Assembly (NCBI GenBank): GCA_002862435.1 | Contig: PKDC01000044.1 | Location: forward strand, 1-64,000 | Reading direction: 5' to 3' | Source: Pseudomonadota bacterium | Lineage (GTDB): Bacteria > Pseudomonadota > Gammaproteobacteria > UBA5335 | Length of the DNA: 64,000 nt | Part shown: one piece after another, positions 31,584-40,133 of the stretch | How positions within the stretch are numbered: position 1 is the stretch's first letter | Layout: every line of letters begins with the position of its first letter | Position numbers and translations under genes: made by a program | The notes under the pieces: generated by a model | What the model was told of the DNA's origin: nothing | Database searches by the model: none | Seen by the model: only the letters and a program-made list of their open reading frames with translations

Positions 31584-31718
31584 GCCGCATCCACGCTCCA
31601 GCGTGCTGCCGCCTCGCCAGAGCACCTTGCATCACTACGAGGAAAGGGCCAGCCAAGTAGGCCCGGCCCCAATCAAGAATGAGTCTCAGTTGACGTTTGC
31701 GGCTGTGGCCGTCATCCT

Positions 31719-31744
31719 AATATTTCATCATATGTTGAAATATT
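31719..31744. promoter_or_regulatory. ArsR/SmtB-type operator palindrome
   Basis: AATATTTCA (31719-31727), a seven-base spacer, TTGAAATATT (31735-31744): an AT-rich dyad that ends three bases before the start codon of the ArsR-family gene. Position and composition are typical of an autorepression site for this family. Confidence 0.8.
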
Positions 31745-31747
31745 GAA

Positions 31748-32113
31748 ATGAACGAGACCGCGGCGCTACGGGGATTCGGGGCCATCGCCCATGCGGATCG
31801 TCTGCGCATCGTTCGCATGCTCGTCGTGGCCGGCGCGGACGGCATGTCTGCAGGCGCGATCGCCGCCGCGCTCGATGGCGCACAACCCTCCCGGGTGTCA
31901 TTTCACCTCAAGGAACTGGAGCAGGCTGGGTTAACGCTGGCTCGCCGAGAGGGCAAATCGATCATCTACAGCGCGGACTTCCCCGCGCTCTCGGATCTTG
32001 TCGCGTTCTTGATGCACGACTGTTGCCATGGGCACTGCATCTACTGCGACAAGGCGATCAAGTTGTTCGCGCAATGCACTGGACGTCCCACGGGACCTGA
32101 CGAACTGCCGTGA
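31748..32113 (+). CDS. ArsR/SmtB-family metal(loid)-responsive repressor
   Basis: A 121-residue winged-helix regulator: FGAIAHADRLRIVRMLVVAG, SRVSFHLKELEQAGL (recognition helix) and REGKSIIYSAD (wing). The C-terminus has a dense thiol cluster, HDCCHGHCIYCDK, able to bind thiophilic metal or metalloid. It follows a palindromic operator and precedes the FTR1-cytochrome gene by 60 nt and an ACR3-superfamily transporter, so it probably controls these. Inducer unknown: arsenite, or another metal. Confidence 0.85.
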   Translation: MNETAALRGFGAIAHADRLRIVRMLVVAGADGMSAGAIAAALDGAQPSRVSFHLKELEQAGLTLARREGKSIIYSADFPALSDLVAFLMHDCCHGHCIYCDKAIKLFAQCTGRPTGPDELP

Positions 32114-32173
32114 TCAGCCGCCGCCATCACGCATAGCCGCCAGCCGGCCCCTCTCCCTACTGTTGATACCTAC

Positions 32174-34108
32174 ATGACCTTTCGATCGATCGTCCTCGTG
32201 CTTGCAGGCCTGGCGGCGCTCCTGCATAGCAATGTCTCCTTTGCGTCCGAGAAGAACGTGCCCACGACGTGGCGGCTACTGGACTACATCGCCGTCGACT
32301 ATCGGGAGGCCGTCCGCGAGGGCGAGGTGGTCAACGAGGTTGAGTACGCCGAGATGAAGGAATTCTCGGCGACCGCTGCCGAGGCCATCGGTCAGCTGCC
32401 CGCTAAAGCCGAATCCGCGCAGTTGAAGCAAGATGCGACTGCACTGCAGGGGGCAATCCAGGCAAAAGCTGCGCCTGAGCAGATCGCAGAGCAAGCGCGT
32501 GCGCTGGCTGCGCTCCTGGTGAAGGCCTATCCGATTCCCCTGCTTCCAATGCAATCGCCCAATTACGGACGTGGCAAGGTTCTCTACGCGCAGCTGTGTG
32601 CGGCCTGCCATGGCCCCTCGGGTGCAGGTGATGGACCCGCCGGTGCAGGCTTGGATCCCCCACCGATTGATTTCACCGATCGCGCGCGCGCCGAGGAGCG
32701 CAGCGTCTTTGCCCTTTACCAGGTCATCGACCAAGGCCTGGAAGGCACCTCGATGGTGAGCTACGCGAGCTTGCCGGTCGAGGATCGCTGGGCACTGGCG
32801 ACCTACGTAGGGGCCATGGCGTATCCGGAAGATCAGGTCGATGCCGGAAAGAAGCTGATTGAAGGCGATGCGGCGCTGCGCGCCAAGCTCAACTTCGATG
32901 CCTACGTCAGCACTACGCCCGCCGCATTGGGCACAACGGTGGGATCGGCAGAACAGGCCTCAGCCATCGTGGCGTACTTGCGTCGTCATCCGGACGCCTC
33001 ACAGGCACAGGATGTCAGCTCGGCGTTGGCGACCTCGCGCAAATTGCTTGAGGAGGCGATGACGGCCTACCGCGCCGGACAACCTACACAGGCCAAGGAT
33101 TTGGCACTGTCTGCGTATCTGGACGGATTTGAGCCAGTGGAGCCGCTGCTGGCGGCACGCGACAACGCCTTGATGGTGAAGATCGAAGCGGCCATGGCGC
33201 GCGTGCGATCGGGTATTGCGGCCAATGTGGCTGCCGATGAACTCCAAGGCCAGGTCACGGCCCTGGACGATCTCTTCGCCCTAGCCGAACAGGTGCTAGA
33301 TCAGGGCCAGACATCGGCCGTAGCCAGCTTCGTGGCGGCTTTCACCATCCTGCTCCGCGAAGGGCTGGAGGCGTTGCTGATTGTTATCGCGATGATCGCA
33401 CTGCTGCGCAAAGCCGAGCGGACCGAAATGCTGCCATGGGTCCATGCAGGCTGGGTGTCGGCATTAGGGGCCGGCATCGTGACGTGGGTGCTGGCCACTT
33501 GGGTCATCTCCATCAGCGGGGCCAGCCGAGAACTGTCCGAGGGGTTCGGATCGTTGCTGGCGGCGGTGGTGCTGGTGTGGGTGGGCATTTGGATGCACGG
33601 CAAGAGCCATGCGGAGAACTGGCAACGCTACGTACGCGATAAGTTGGGTCAGGCGCTGAGCCGGAAGTCGGGTCTGTTCCTGCTGGGTCTGATCTTCGTG
33701 GTGGTCTATCGGGAAGTGTTTGAGACCATCTTGTTCTATGCCGCCATCTGGAGCCAAGGCAATGCCAGCAGCGTTATCGCTGGCGGCCTTTCGGCATCCA
33801 TCGTTCTGGTCGTCATTGCCTGGTTGATGATGCGATACAGCCGGCGCTTGCCGATCGGCCAGTTCTTCCGGTACAGCTCGCTGCTGATTGCCGTGCTGGC
33901 TGTAGTGCTCATCGGCAAGGCCGTCTCGGCGCTGCAGGAAGCAGGCTACTTGCCCATCTCTTGGCTCGACGGTGGTCCGCGGGTCGAGTTGCTGGGCTTG
34001 TATCCGACAGTTGAGGGCATCGGCGCGCAGATCACCACCGCGTTGATTCTGGCTGTCGGCTTCTGGCTGGCTAATCGGCCCGCCAAATCCGAGGTAGCTG
34101 CCCCATGA
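32174..34108 (+). CDS. Cytochrome c - FTR1 iron permease fusion
   Basis: A 644-residue exported and membrane protein. After a signal peptide (to about residue 25) there is a helical region, then a mono-haem cytochrome c domain (CAACH at about 143-147, axial Met likely in GTSMVSYASL), a second helical periplasmic region about 240-390, then an FTR1 permease with seven membrane helices. The paired metal motifs REGLE (about 396-400) and REVFE are present. FTR1 proteins import ferric iron after oxidation; a fused cytochrome suggests coupling to electron transfer. Here it is under an ArsR-type regulator. It overlaps the next gene by ATGA. Confidence 0.85.
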   Translation: MTFRSIVLVLAGLAALLHSNVSFASEKNVPTTWRLLDYIAVDYREAVREGEVVNEVEYAEMKEFSATAAEAIGQLPAKAESAQLKQDATALQGAIQAKAAPEQIAEQARALAALLVKAYPIPLLPMQSPNYGRGKVLYAQLCAACHGPSGAGDGPAGAGLDPPPIDFTDRARAEERSVFALYQVIDQGLEGTSMVSYASLPVEDRWALATYVGAMAYPEDQVDAGKKLIEGDAALRAKLNFDAYVSTTPAALGTTVGSAEQASAIVAYLRRHPDASQAQDVSSALATSRKLLEEAMTAYRAGQPTQAKDLALSAYLDGFEPVEPLLAARDNALMVKIEAAMARVRSGIAANVAADELQGQVTALDDLFALAEQVLDQGQTSAVASFVAAFTILLREGLEALLIVIAMIALLRKAERTEMLPWVHAGWVSALGAGIVTWVLATWVISISGASRELSEGFGSLLAAVVLVWVGIWMHGKSHAENWQRYVRDKLGQALSRKSGLFLLGLIFVVVYREVFETILFYAAIWSQGNASSVIAGGLSASIVLVVIAWLMMRYSRRLPIGQFFRYSSLLIAVLAVVLIGKAVSALQEAGYLPISWLDGGPRVELLGLYPTVEGIGAQITTALILAVGFWLANRPAKSEVAAP

Positions 34109-35067
34109 ATCGGGAGCTGACGCGCGAGCGGCTTGAGCACGTCCAGACGCCCATCTACTTTGTGGCGCTGGTGCTCGGATTCGTACTGGCGATGCTGGTG
34201 CCTGGCACAGAGGCGCTTGAGTCGGCGATCAACCCTGCACTGGGCGTCATGCTCTTCGTGACCTTCCTCCAGGTTCCCCTGTCGCGCATCCGGGACTCGC
34301 TGCGGAACGTACGCTTCATGGGCGCCTTGCTGGTGGCCAACTTCATCGTGATACCGATGTTGGTGGCCTTGGCCTTGCCGTTGTTCCCTGGGGATCCTCT
34401 GATCCGCATCGCGATGCTGTTCGTGCTGCTTTGTCCGTGCATCGACTATGTCGTGACGTTCTCGCACCTTGGGAAGTCTGATTCCTCGTTACTGCTGGCC
34501 GCCACACCCGTGCTGTTGATTGTGCAGATGCTGCTGTTGCCGGTGTATCTGAATCTGCTGCTAGGGGCTGAGTCCTCGAGCTTGGTAAAACCAGGACCGT
34601 TCCTGCACGCGTTCGTCATCTTGATCGTCATGCCGATGGCGCTGGCTGCCACCCTGCAAGCGCTATCTCCAAAGTTCAGCGGCATTGCGACGCTCACACG
34701 TGTAGGTGGGCTTCTTCCTGTGCCAGCCACGGCACTTGTGCTACTGATCGTCATTGCGGCTGTGACGCCCCAACTGAGCTTAGCAGTAAGCGCTGCTATG
34801 GACGCGCTACCTTTCTATCTAGCCTTCGCGATCATCGCGCCCATCTTGGGACTGGTCGTGGCACGCGCATTCAAGCTGCCAGCACCAGCAGGCCGAGCGG
34901 TCGGCTTTGCAGCAGCAACTCGCAACTCGTTGGTAGTTTTGCCGTTGGCGCTCGCCGTGCCCGACGCCTTACCGATCATCCCAGCCGTCATCGTGACCCA
35001 AACCATTGTCGAACTGGCCGCGATGCTTCTGTATATCCGTGCGATACCCCTCCTAGCCAAGAACTAG
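34105..35067 (+). CDS. ACR3 / bile acid:sodium symporter superfamily transporter
   Basis: A 320-residue protein with about ten membrane helices. The PCIDYVVTFSHLGKSD segment in TM4 corresponds in position to the Cys-containing CIAMV motif of ACR3 arsenite exporters, and AATRNSLVVLPLALA corresponds to the conserved TM9 region. The match is at the superfamily level; the substrate could be arsenite or another anion. ATGA overlap with the FTR1 fusion, and the ArsR-type regulator upstream, support arsenical or metal resistance. Confidence 0.75.
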   Translation: MNRELTRERLEHVQTPIYFVALVLGFVLAMLVPGTEALESAINPALGVMLFVTFLQVPLSRIRDSLRNVRFMGALLVANFIVIPMLVALALPLFPGDPLIRIAMLFVLLCPCIDYVVTFSHLGKSDSSLLLAATPVLLIVQMLLLPVYLNLLLGAESSSLVKPGPFLHAFVILIVMPMALAATLQALSPKFSGIATLTRVGGLLPVPATALVLLIVIAAVTPQLSLAVSAAMDALPFYLAFAIIAPILGLVVARAFKLPAPAGRAVGFAAATRNSLVVLPLALAVPDALPIIPAVIVTQTIVELAAMLLYIRAIPLLAKN

Positions 35068-35175
35068 ACTCGTATCGGTATCGATATCCCCGCTTCTGGA
35101 CGAGAGTTGACATTCATTGAGAGTCGATATTCTTTATCCGGAATTGGCTGACATAACGTCGAAAAAGTCGTGCAC

Positions 35176-35946
35176 TCAGCCCGCTGCACTCCGTGGTGGC
35201 TGACGATGACGCGCTCGCAGCATGAATAGACTCGCAGGCACGACCCAGCAGATCAGCGCGGTCACGACATCGTGCGAGAGAAAGTGCGCTCCCCGTAGTT
35301 GCTGACCAATGCCAAACAGAAGTCCTACAGTCATGCCCACCGCCAGCCCTGTCCATCTATGCTTGACGCGGACCTCGGCAAAGAAGAAGTACAAGGCAAG
35401 CCACGCGTATCCACTGCTAGCGTGTCCGGAGGGGAAACAGCCGCTCTTCAATGGCCTGAAGTCGAAGAGGGTGAGATAGGGGTTGCTTCCCCCCAAGCCT
35501 GCAATGCTCCACGGACAGTCCAACCCCGAGTATCGCTTCAGGATGGACACCAGCGCCGTAGAAATCGCGATCGCGGTGAACAGCCTGATCGCCGGTCCTC
35601 GCCAGCCCCGAAGGCGCGGGCGAAGGTAGGTCATGGCGATCAGGACAAGGACCGTCAGCACACCGACAGTGGTAACAGCTCGTCCGGCCTTGTGGATGAT
35701 CTGCTCCGTCCAGAACCCGTTCTTGTAGCTCCACGCGTTGTCGCCCCAGGCGTAGACCCAAGAGGCCACGCGCATGTCCCACTCACCAGTCAGGACGACG
35801 GTGAGCGTCATCAGGGTGGCGGCCGGTAACAGTAGGCCCCACCAGACGTTGAAGTGAGCGGGCAGAGAGATGGGAGTGTTGGGCGGACTTGCCGCCTCTG
35901 GGACAGGCCTAGGGCGCGTGTCGAATGCGGAGACCTCCTCAGTCAT
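35176..35946 (-). CDS. PAP2-family membrane phosphatase
   Basis: A 256-residue membrane phosphatase of the PAP2/LpxE-like group. The three catalytic motifs are visible: KRYSGLDCPW (motif 1 region), PSGHASSGY (motif 2) and RGAHFLSHDV (motif 3). Start ATG at 35946 overlaps the upstream LAB_N gene by 8 nt; the longer open frame reads through that gene and is not used. Last gene of the long lipid A unit; likely removes phosphate from lipid A, undecaprenyl-PP or phosphatidylglycerol phosphate. In this setting lipid A phosphate or the diphosphate by-product of glycosylation is a reasonable substrate. Confidence 0.82.
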   Translation of the reverse strand: MTEEVSAFDTRPRPVPEAASPPNTPISLPAHFNVWWGLLLPAATLMTLTVVLTGEWDMRVASWVYAWGDNAWSYKNGFWTEQIIHKAGRAVTTVGVLTVLVLIAMTYLRPRLRGWRGPAIRLFTAIAISTALVSILKRYSGLDCPWSIAGLGGSNPYLTLFDFRPLKSGCFPSGHASSGYAWLALYFFFAEVRVKHRWTGLAVGMTVGLLFGIGQQLRGAHFLSHDVVTALICWVVPASLFMLRARHRQPPRSAAG

Positions 35947-36322
35947 TGAGGCGATCCAGCGCGCCCGCTTCACCCGGTGCTTGCTGGCCCTGGCGACCAG
36001 CCCGGTCGTGCCTTCGGTGCACGCGGATATCCAAATACAGGCTGTAGGCGGCGGTAAAGGCGGGCAGCAGGTTCTGCACGACGCCCACGGCATCTTGCTT
36101 GGAAGAGAACAGGAAGTAGCTCAAGGCCATCAGGCTGCCGCACAAGCTCATGTACCAGAACAAGCGCGGGATCACCGGCCGGCCGGCGCGTCTGGACGCC
36201 ACGAACTGGACCAGCCAGCGCACGCCGAACAAGGCCGCGCCAGTCAGGCCAATGAGCTTCCAGGGCGTGGTGTGCAAGCCCGTCCAGCTCAGCCACAGGA
36301 TTTCCTGGTCCATGACGCTCAT
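35939..36322 (-). CDS. Lipid A biosynthesis N-terminal domain (LAB_N) protein
   Basis: A 127-residue membrane protein with three helices: TTPWKLIGLTGAALFGVRWLV, LFWYMSLCGSLMALSYFLF and NLLPAFTAAYSLYLDI, the LAB_N domain often found next to ArnT-like and GT2 glycosyltransferases. ATG at 36322 overlaps the upstream glycosyltransferase stop by ATGA and its end overlaps the PAP2 start. A degraded copy of its first helix sits at the start of the nuclease-like gene at 15044-16339. Probably assists lipid-linked sugar transfer. Confidence 0.82.
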   Translation of the reverse strand: MSVMDQEILWLSWTGLHTTPWKLIGLTGAALFGVRWLVQFVASRRAGRPVIPRLFWYMSLCGSLMALSYFLFSSKQDAVGVVQNLLPAFTAAYSLYLDIRVHRRHDRAGRQGQQAPGEAGALDRLND

Positions 36323-37140
36323 GACTTGGAGCCGGCACTGAGCTCGCTGGTGGCGGTCACGTGGCTGCGCTGGATCAGCCAAGCCACGCCCATCAGGTCA
36401 CGGATGCCCACCAGGGCACGGCCTAGGTTGGTGTACTTGGACTGGCCCGATCCCCGCGATCGGTGGGAGACCGGCACACTGAGGGTCTTCCAGCCGGCGC
36501 GCTGCATCAGTGCCGGCAGGTAGCGGTGCATGTGGTCGAAGTAGGGCAGGTCCAAGAAGGCAGCGCGGTCGAACAGCTTGATGCCACAGCCGGTATCGGG
36601 CGTGTCATCCCGCAGCAGCGATTGCCGGATGCGATTAGCCCATCGCGAAGCCCAGCGCTTGCTGGCCGTGTCCTTGCGCTCGGTGCGCCAGCCGGCGAAC
36701 AGCCGCACCTGCGGTGACGCGGCTTGGCGAGCCGCTAGCAGTTTGAGGATATCGGCTGGATCGTTCTGGCCATCGCCATCGAGCGTGGCGATCCAGGGCG
36801 AGAACGCGTGCTTGACGCCATTGCGGATGGCGGTGCTTTGCCCACTGCGTTGATGGTGCAGCAACACCCGCAGTTCGGGCACCTCGGCTTTTAGCCAGCC
36901 GAGCACCTCGCGTGTGTCATCGTCGGAGCGATCGTCCACACAGATGATGTCGAAGGCGATCTTGCCGCGCAGGTGGTGCACCACCTCCTGCACGAGCGGG
37001 CCGATGTTGCCGCGTTCATTGAAGACGGGAATGACGACCGACAGACTGGGCATCCGGGGCAGCGACGGGCTTTGCATGGCGAAGGACTCAGTAGAAGGGC
37101 GTGCGGGAAAGGAGAAGGAGGACTCAGTCTTCACTGACAT
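36319..37140 (-). CDS. Family 2 glycosyltransferase (dolichol-phosphate mannosyltransferase-like)
   Basis: A 273-residue cytosolic GT-A enzyme: SVVIPVFNERGNI at the nucleotide-binding start, CVDDRSDD, and TLDGDGQNDP containing the DxD metal motif, later DTGCGIKLFDR. It should transfer a sugar from a nucleotide donor to polyprenyl phosphate, supplying the ArnT-like transferase. ATG at 37140 overlaps the upstream gene by 17 nt; an internal ATG at about 37080 is an alternative. ATGA overlap downstream. Confidence 0.85.
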   Translation of the reverse strand: MSVKTESSFSFPARPSTESFAMQSPSLPRMPSLSVVIPVFNERGNIGPLVQEVVHHLRGKIAFDIICVDDRSDDDTREVLGWLKAEVPELRVLLHHQRSGQSTAIRNGVKHAFSPWIATLDGDGQNDPADILKLLAARQAASPQVRLFAGWRTERKDTASKRWASRWANRIRQSLLRDDTPDTGCGIKLFDRAAFLDLPYFDHMHRYLPALMQRAGWKTLSVPVSHRSRGSGQSKYTNLGRALVGIRDLMGVAWLIQRSHVTATSELSAGSKS

Positions 37141-38827
37141 CGGCTGACCACGTGGCCGGAACCTCGCAGTCCGGGATCCAGGCCGTACCCGGTGCCAGAA
37201 TCCAGGCGCGTCGATTGGAGGCGCCGATGTCGATGACCTGCGTTGGATCCAGGCAAGGCCCGATGGCTTCCTTGCGCAGGAACAGCCAGCGTCGTGTGGG
37301 GTCCTGCAGGAGCCAGGCGTGCGCCTGCTGCCACTGCTCCACCCAGGGCTTCTTGAAGCCGAACTCGGTAACCGATCGCTCGGCCTGGAGCAGGTGCTGT
37401 TCGCGCCAGCCGAGCATGGCCAGCTCGGCATCCAGATCGATGGTCGTTTCCACGCGCTGCATCAGTGCTTTGGCAGAACTGTCCGGACTGAGCGCCGGCA
37501 TGAGCCCCACGCCATAGGTGATCCACAGCGAGGCGGTGACGGCCACCAGCGCAAGCACCACGCACCGGCGTGCGGCGAGCATCACAACCAGGCTCACGAC
37601 GGTGAAGCCCAGCAGCCATCCACTGACCTGCTTGACCGTGCCCATGTCCATGCCGCGGCCGTCGAGCAGGCCATGCACGCGCTCGGGTGAGGCGGCCAGC
37701 AACCACAGCCCCAGGGCAGCGGTAACGGTGACCACTACCGACAAGTAGGACCACAGCACGGCGCGAACGCCGCGACGACGCAGCAAACCCGCCAACAAGG
37801 GAGCGGCCGCGATGGCCAGGGCGGGCAGCATCGGGAAGATGTAGACCTCGCGCTTGCCCGGGCTGGCACTGAAGAAGACCAGCACCAGCAGCGCCCAACC
37901 GAGCAGTAGCGCGTAACGCGGGTCCACGCGACGCACACGCCGCCACCACGCCGGCAGCAACCACGGCGCGAGCAGCACGCCTGGCAGCCACAGCGTGAGC
38001 ATGGTCTGTAGGTAGTACCAAGCGGGTTTTACGTGGTGCCAGGCATTGGCGTAGCGGGTGCCGGTCTGCTTGAACAGCATTTCCCGCGCGTAGGTGTGCA
38101 GGGCCGGATCCGATGAGGCCGCCACCGTGGCCAGCATCGGTACCAGCCACACACCCGCGCCCAGCACAAAACCCGCAATGCCGGCCAGCACATGCACCCC
38201 TCGGTGCGAGGGCAGGAGGTGGGGCGACTTCCACCGCACCCACAGCCAAGGCACGAACACCAACAACGGCAGAAAGCCCACGCCCTTGGTGACCGTGCCC
38301 AAGCCAGCGGCGAAGGTGCCCACCATCAGCAGCCAGGGGCTGGGCTTTTCAAGCAGGTAGCGCACCAGCGCCCATAGCGAGAGCGTGGTCATGCCCACCA
38401 GCACCATGTCGATCTGCGCGCGCTTGGCTTGCAGCACGAACTGCAGGCAGACGAACAGGCCCAACACGGTGTAGTCGGTCGTGCGCTTGCCCCACAGGCG
38501 CCGGGCAATGTCGCCCGTCAGCCACAACGTCAGCAGCGCCGCCAGCAGGGAGGGCAGCAGGAACGCCACATCCCAGCTGCGCACCAAGACATAACTGGCC
38601 GCCTGCAGCCACATGAAGGTGGGCGGCTTCTCGGCGTAGAGCTCAATACCTCGGTAGGGGAACAGCCATTGGCCGGTTTCCACCATGGTCTTGGCCGCCA
38701 GCACAAAGCGGGGCTCATCCGCGGGCATCGGCTCGCGTAGCCCCAGGCCCGCCAACAGCGCCGTGATGACCAGCAGGATCAAGAGCCAGGTTTGGCCGGG
38801 AGAAAGGTCGCTAAGGGAATGACGCAT
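37124..38827 (-). CDS. ArnT-like GT83 glycosyltransferase
   Basis: A 567-residue inner-membrane GT-C glycosyltransferase with about 12 helices. The first periplasmic loop carries ADEPRF and YAEKPPTFMWLQA, the conserved ArnT/PMT acceptor-site features, and a C-terminal periplasmic domain follows the last helix at about residue 430. Family members move a sugar (aminoarabinose in ArnT) from undecaprenyl phosphate to lipid A phosphate, lowering negative charge. Paired with the GT2 and LAB_N genes downstream. The donor sugar cannot be deduced. Confidence 0.85.
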   Translation of the reverse strand: MRHSLSDLSPGQTWLLILLVITALLAGLGLREPMPADEPRFVLAAKTMVETGQWLFPYRGIELYAEKPPTFMWLQAASYVLVRSWDVAFLLPSLLAALLTLWLTGDIARRLWGKRTTDYTVLGLFVCLQFVLQAKRAQIDMVLVGMTTLSLWALVRYLLEKPSPWLLMVGTFAAGLGTVTKGVGFLPLLVFVPWLWVRWKSPHLLPSHRGVHVLAGIAGFVLGAGVWLVPMLATVAASSDPALHTYAREMLFKQTGTRYANAWHHVKPAWYYLQTMLTLWLPGVLLAPWLLPAWWRRVRRVDPRYALLLGWALLVLVFFSASPGKREVYIFPMLPALAIAAAPLLAGLLRRRGVRAVLWSYLSVVVTVTAALGLWLLAASPERVHGLLDGRGMDMGTVKQVSGWLLGFTVVSLVVMLAARRCVVLALVAVTASLWITYGVGLMPALSPDSSAKALMQRVETTIDLDAELAMLGWREQHLLQAERSVTEFGFKKPWVEQWQQAHAWLLQDPTRRWLFLRKEAIGPCLDPTQVIDIGASNRRAWILAPGTAWIPDCEVPATWSADVSED

Positions 38828-38890
38828 CGGCGTATCGCTCGTGCAAACAGATGAAAAGGACTCAAGAACTTCAGTGCGGGATCGCGCGAT

Positions 38891-39631
38891 CTAGAAGCGG
38901 CGTCGACGCTTTCGCCCGCCATGCGGCGGGGACGGACCTTTGCGCAAACGCGACGATGGGCTGTCGGGAGAGGACGGCCCGTTCTGATGACTGGGAAAGG
39001 GATTGCCGAGGCTCTCGATCACCGGCGATGACAGAGCGCGTGCCTGCTCGATCGAGGATCTGAACTTGGCCGCCGACACAAAGGCCGCGATCGCGGCCAG
39101 GGCCGACGTCACCCCCAGCCACGGCGCGGCGCCCTGCATGCCCGTACGGGTGGCCACGACTGATTGCAAGACAGCCGTGATCGCGAACAGGGCGCCGTAA
39201 ATCACGCTCAGCACGATGCCCGTGCGTCGCCGACGCACGGGCGTGGCCTGCAGGGGTCTGGCCATCAGCGCCGACGCGATGGCGAGCGCGTAGAACGGCG
39301 CCTCCAAAGCGGCGACCACGGTGCCGGCGGTGCCCACGGATCGATAGGCGATGAGCAAGCCGAGCAACATCACCGGCGTTGCCACCAGCAACTCACGCAG
39401 TCGTGGCCGCATCGCCGCAGCGAACTCAGACAGGTACCGGCGATCGTCGCGTCTGAACGCCACCAGCAGATCCAGCGCGTGCAGCGTCACTACTACCCAG
39501 AACAGCGAGCCCACCAGCACGACGGTGCTGCTGAGGATGACGGTCAGGCCATCAGGGTGTGGAACCGACATCGCCGATTTCAGGCCCCAGCCCACAGCAA
39601 AGAGCAGTGCTCCAAAAAGTATGTACGCCAT
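38891..39631 (-). CDS. Integral membrane protein with basic tail (second copy)
   Basis: A 246-residue protein with seven or so membrane segments and a long hydrophilic tail ending in GGRKRRRRF. It resembles the 30831-31583 product in order of helices and in the segment following the third helix. It lies between dgkA (22 nt away) and the ArnT-like gene in the same direction. No known function; co-occurrence with lipid A and Czc genes suggests an envelope role. Confidence 0.65.
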   Translation of the reverse strand: MAYILFGALLFAVGWGLKSAMSVPHPDGLTVILSSTVVLVGSLFWVVVTLHALDLLVAFRRDDRRYLSEFAAAMRPRLRELLVATPVMLLGLLIAYRSVGTAGTVVAALEAPFYALAIASALMARPLQATPVRRRRTGIVLSVIYGALFAITAVLQSVVATRTGMQGAAPWLGVTSALAAIAAFVSAAKFRSSIEQARALSSPVIESLGNPFPSHQNGPSSPDSPSSRLRKGPSPPHGGRKRRRRF

Positions 39632-39653
39632 ATCAACCTCCAGCCCGGTGACA

Positions 39654-40025
39654 TCAGCTGGCCAAGATGGCCAGCCATGTCAGGGCGGTAACCGCCAACG
39701 TCATGAAAACCGCAGCCGAGCCCATGTCTTTGGCGCGGCCGGCCAGTTCGTGGTGCTCGGGGCCGTAGCGCTCGATGACTGCTTCGATCGCTGAGTTAAG
39801 TAGTTCGACCGGTAGCACCAGCAAGACCGTGGTGGCCAGCAGTGCACGCTCTACACCGGTCTCGCCCAGCAGCAGGCCCAAAGGCGCAAGCACCAGGGCG
39901 AGCACTACCTCGAGACGAAAAGAAGACTCATGCAGCCAAGCCGCACGCAGTCCTTGAGCAGACCAACGTGCCGCCATCATCAAACGCTTGGGGCCACGCG
40001 GCAGGTGGCCATAACCGTCAGCCAT
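39654..40025 (-). CDS. dgkA: Diacylglycerol kinase
   Basis: A 123-residue inner-membrane kinase phosphorylating diacylglycerol to phosphatidate. The family signature ELLNSAIEAVIER followed by AGRAKDMGSAAV, with the catalytic Glu, is intact, plus three membrane helices. It lies 108 nt downstream of eptA in the same direction. EptA releases diacylglycerol when it takes phosphoethanolamine from phosphatidylethanolamine, so DgkA recycles its by-product; the eptA-dgkA pair is also seen with some mobile mcr genes. Confidence 0.92.
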   Translation of the reverse strand: MADGYGHLPRGPKRLMMAARWSAQGLRAAWLHESSFRLEVVLALVLAPLGLLLGETGVERALLATTVLLVLPVELLNSAIEAVIERYGPEHHELAGRAKDMGSAAVFMTLAVTALTWLAILAS

Positions 40026-40133
40026 GGGAGACTCCTTGAGAAGAAGTGAGTGACTGCTTCAAGCGCGTGGTTCGAAGCGGCCGAAGGCCTGGCAACAGGT
40101 GCCGGGCGAGAGGTGAGGGGCAATACGGGAGCC

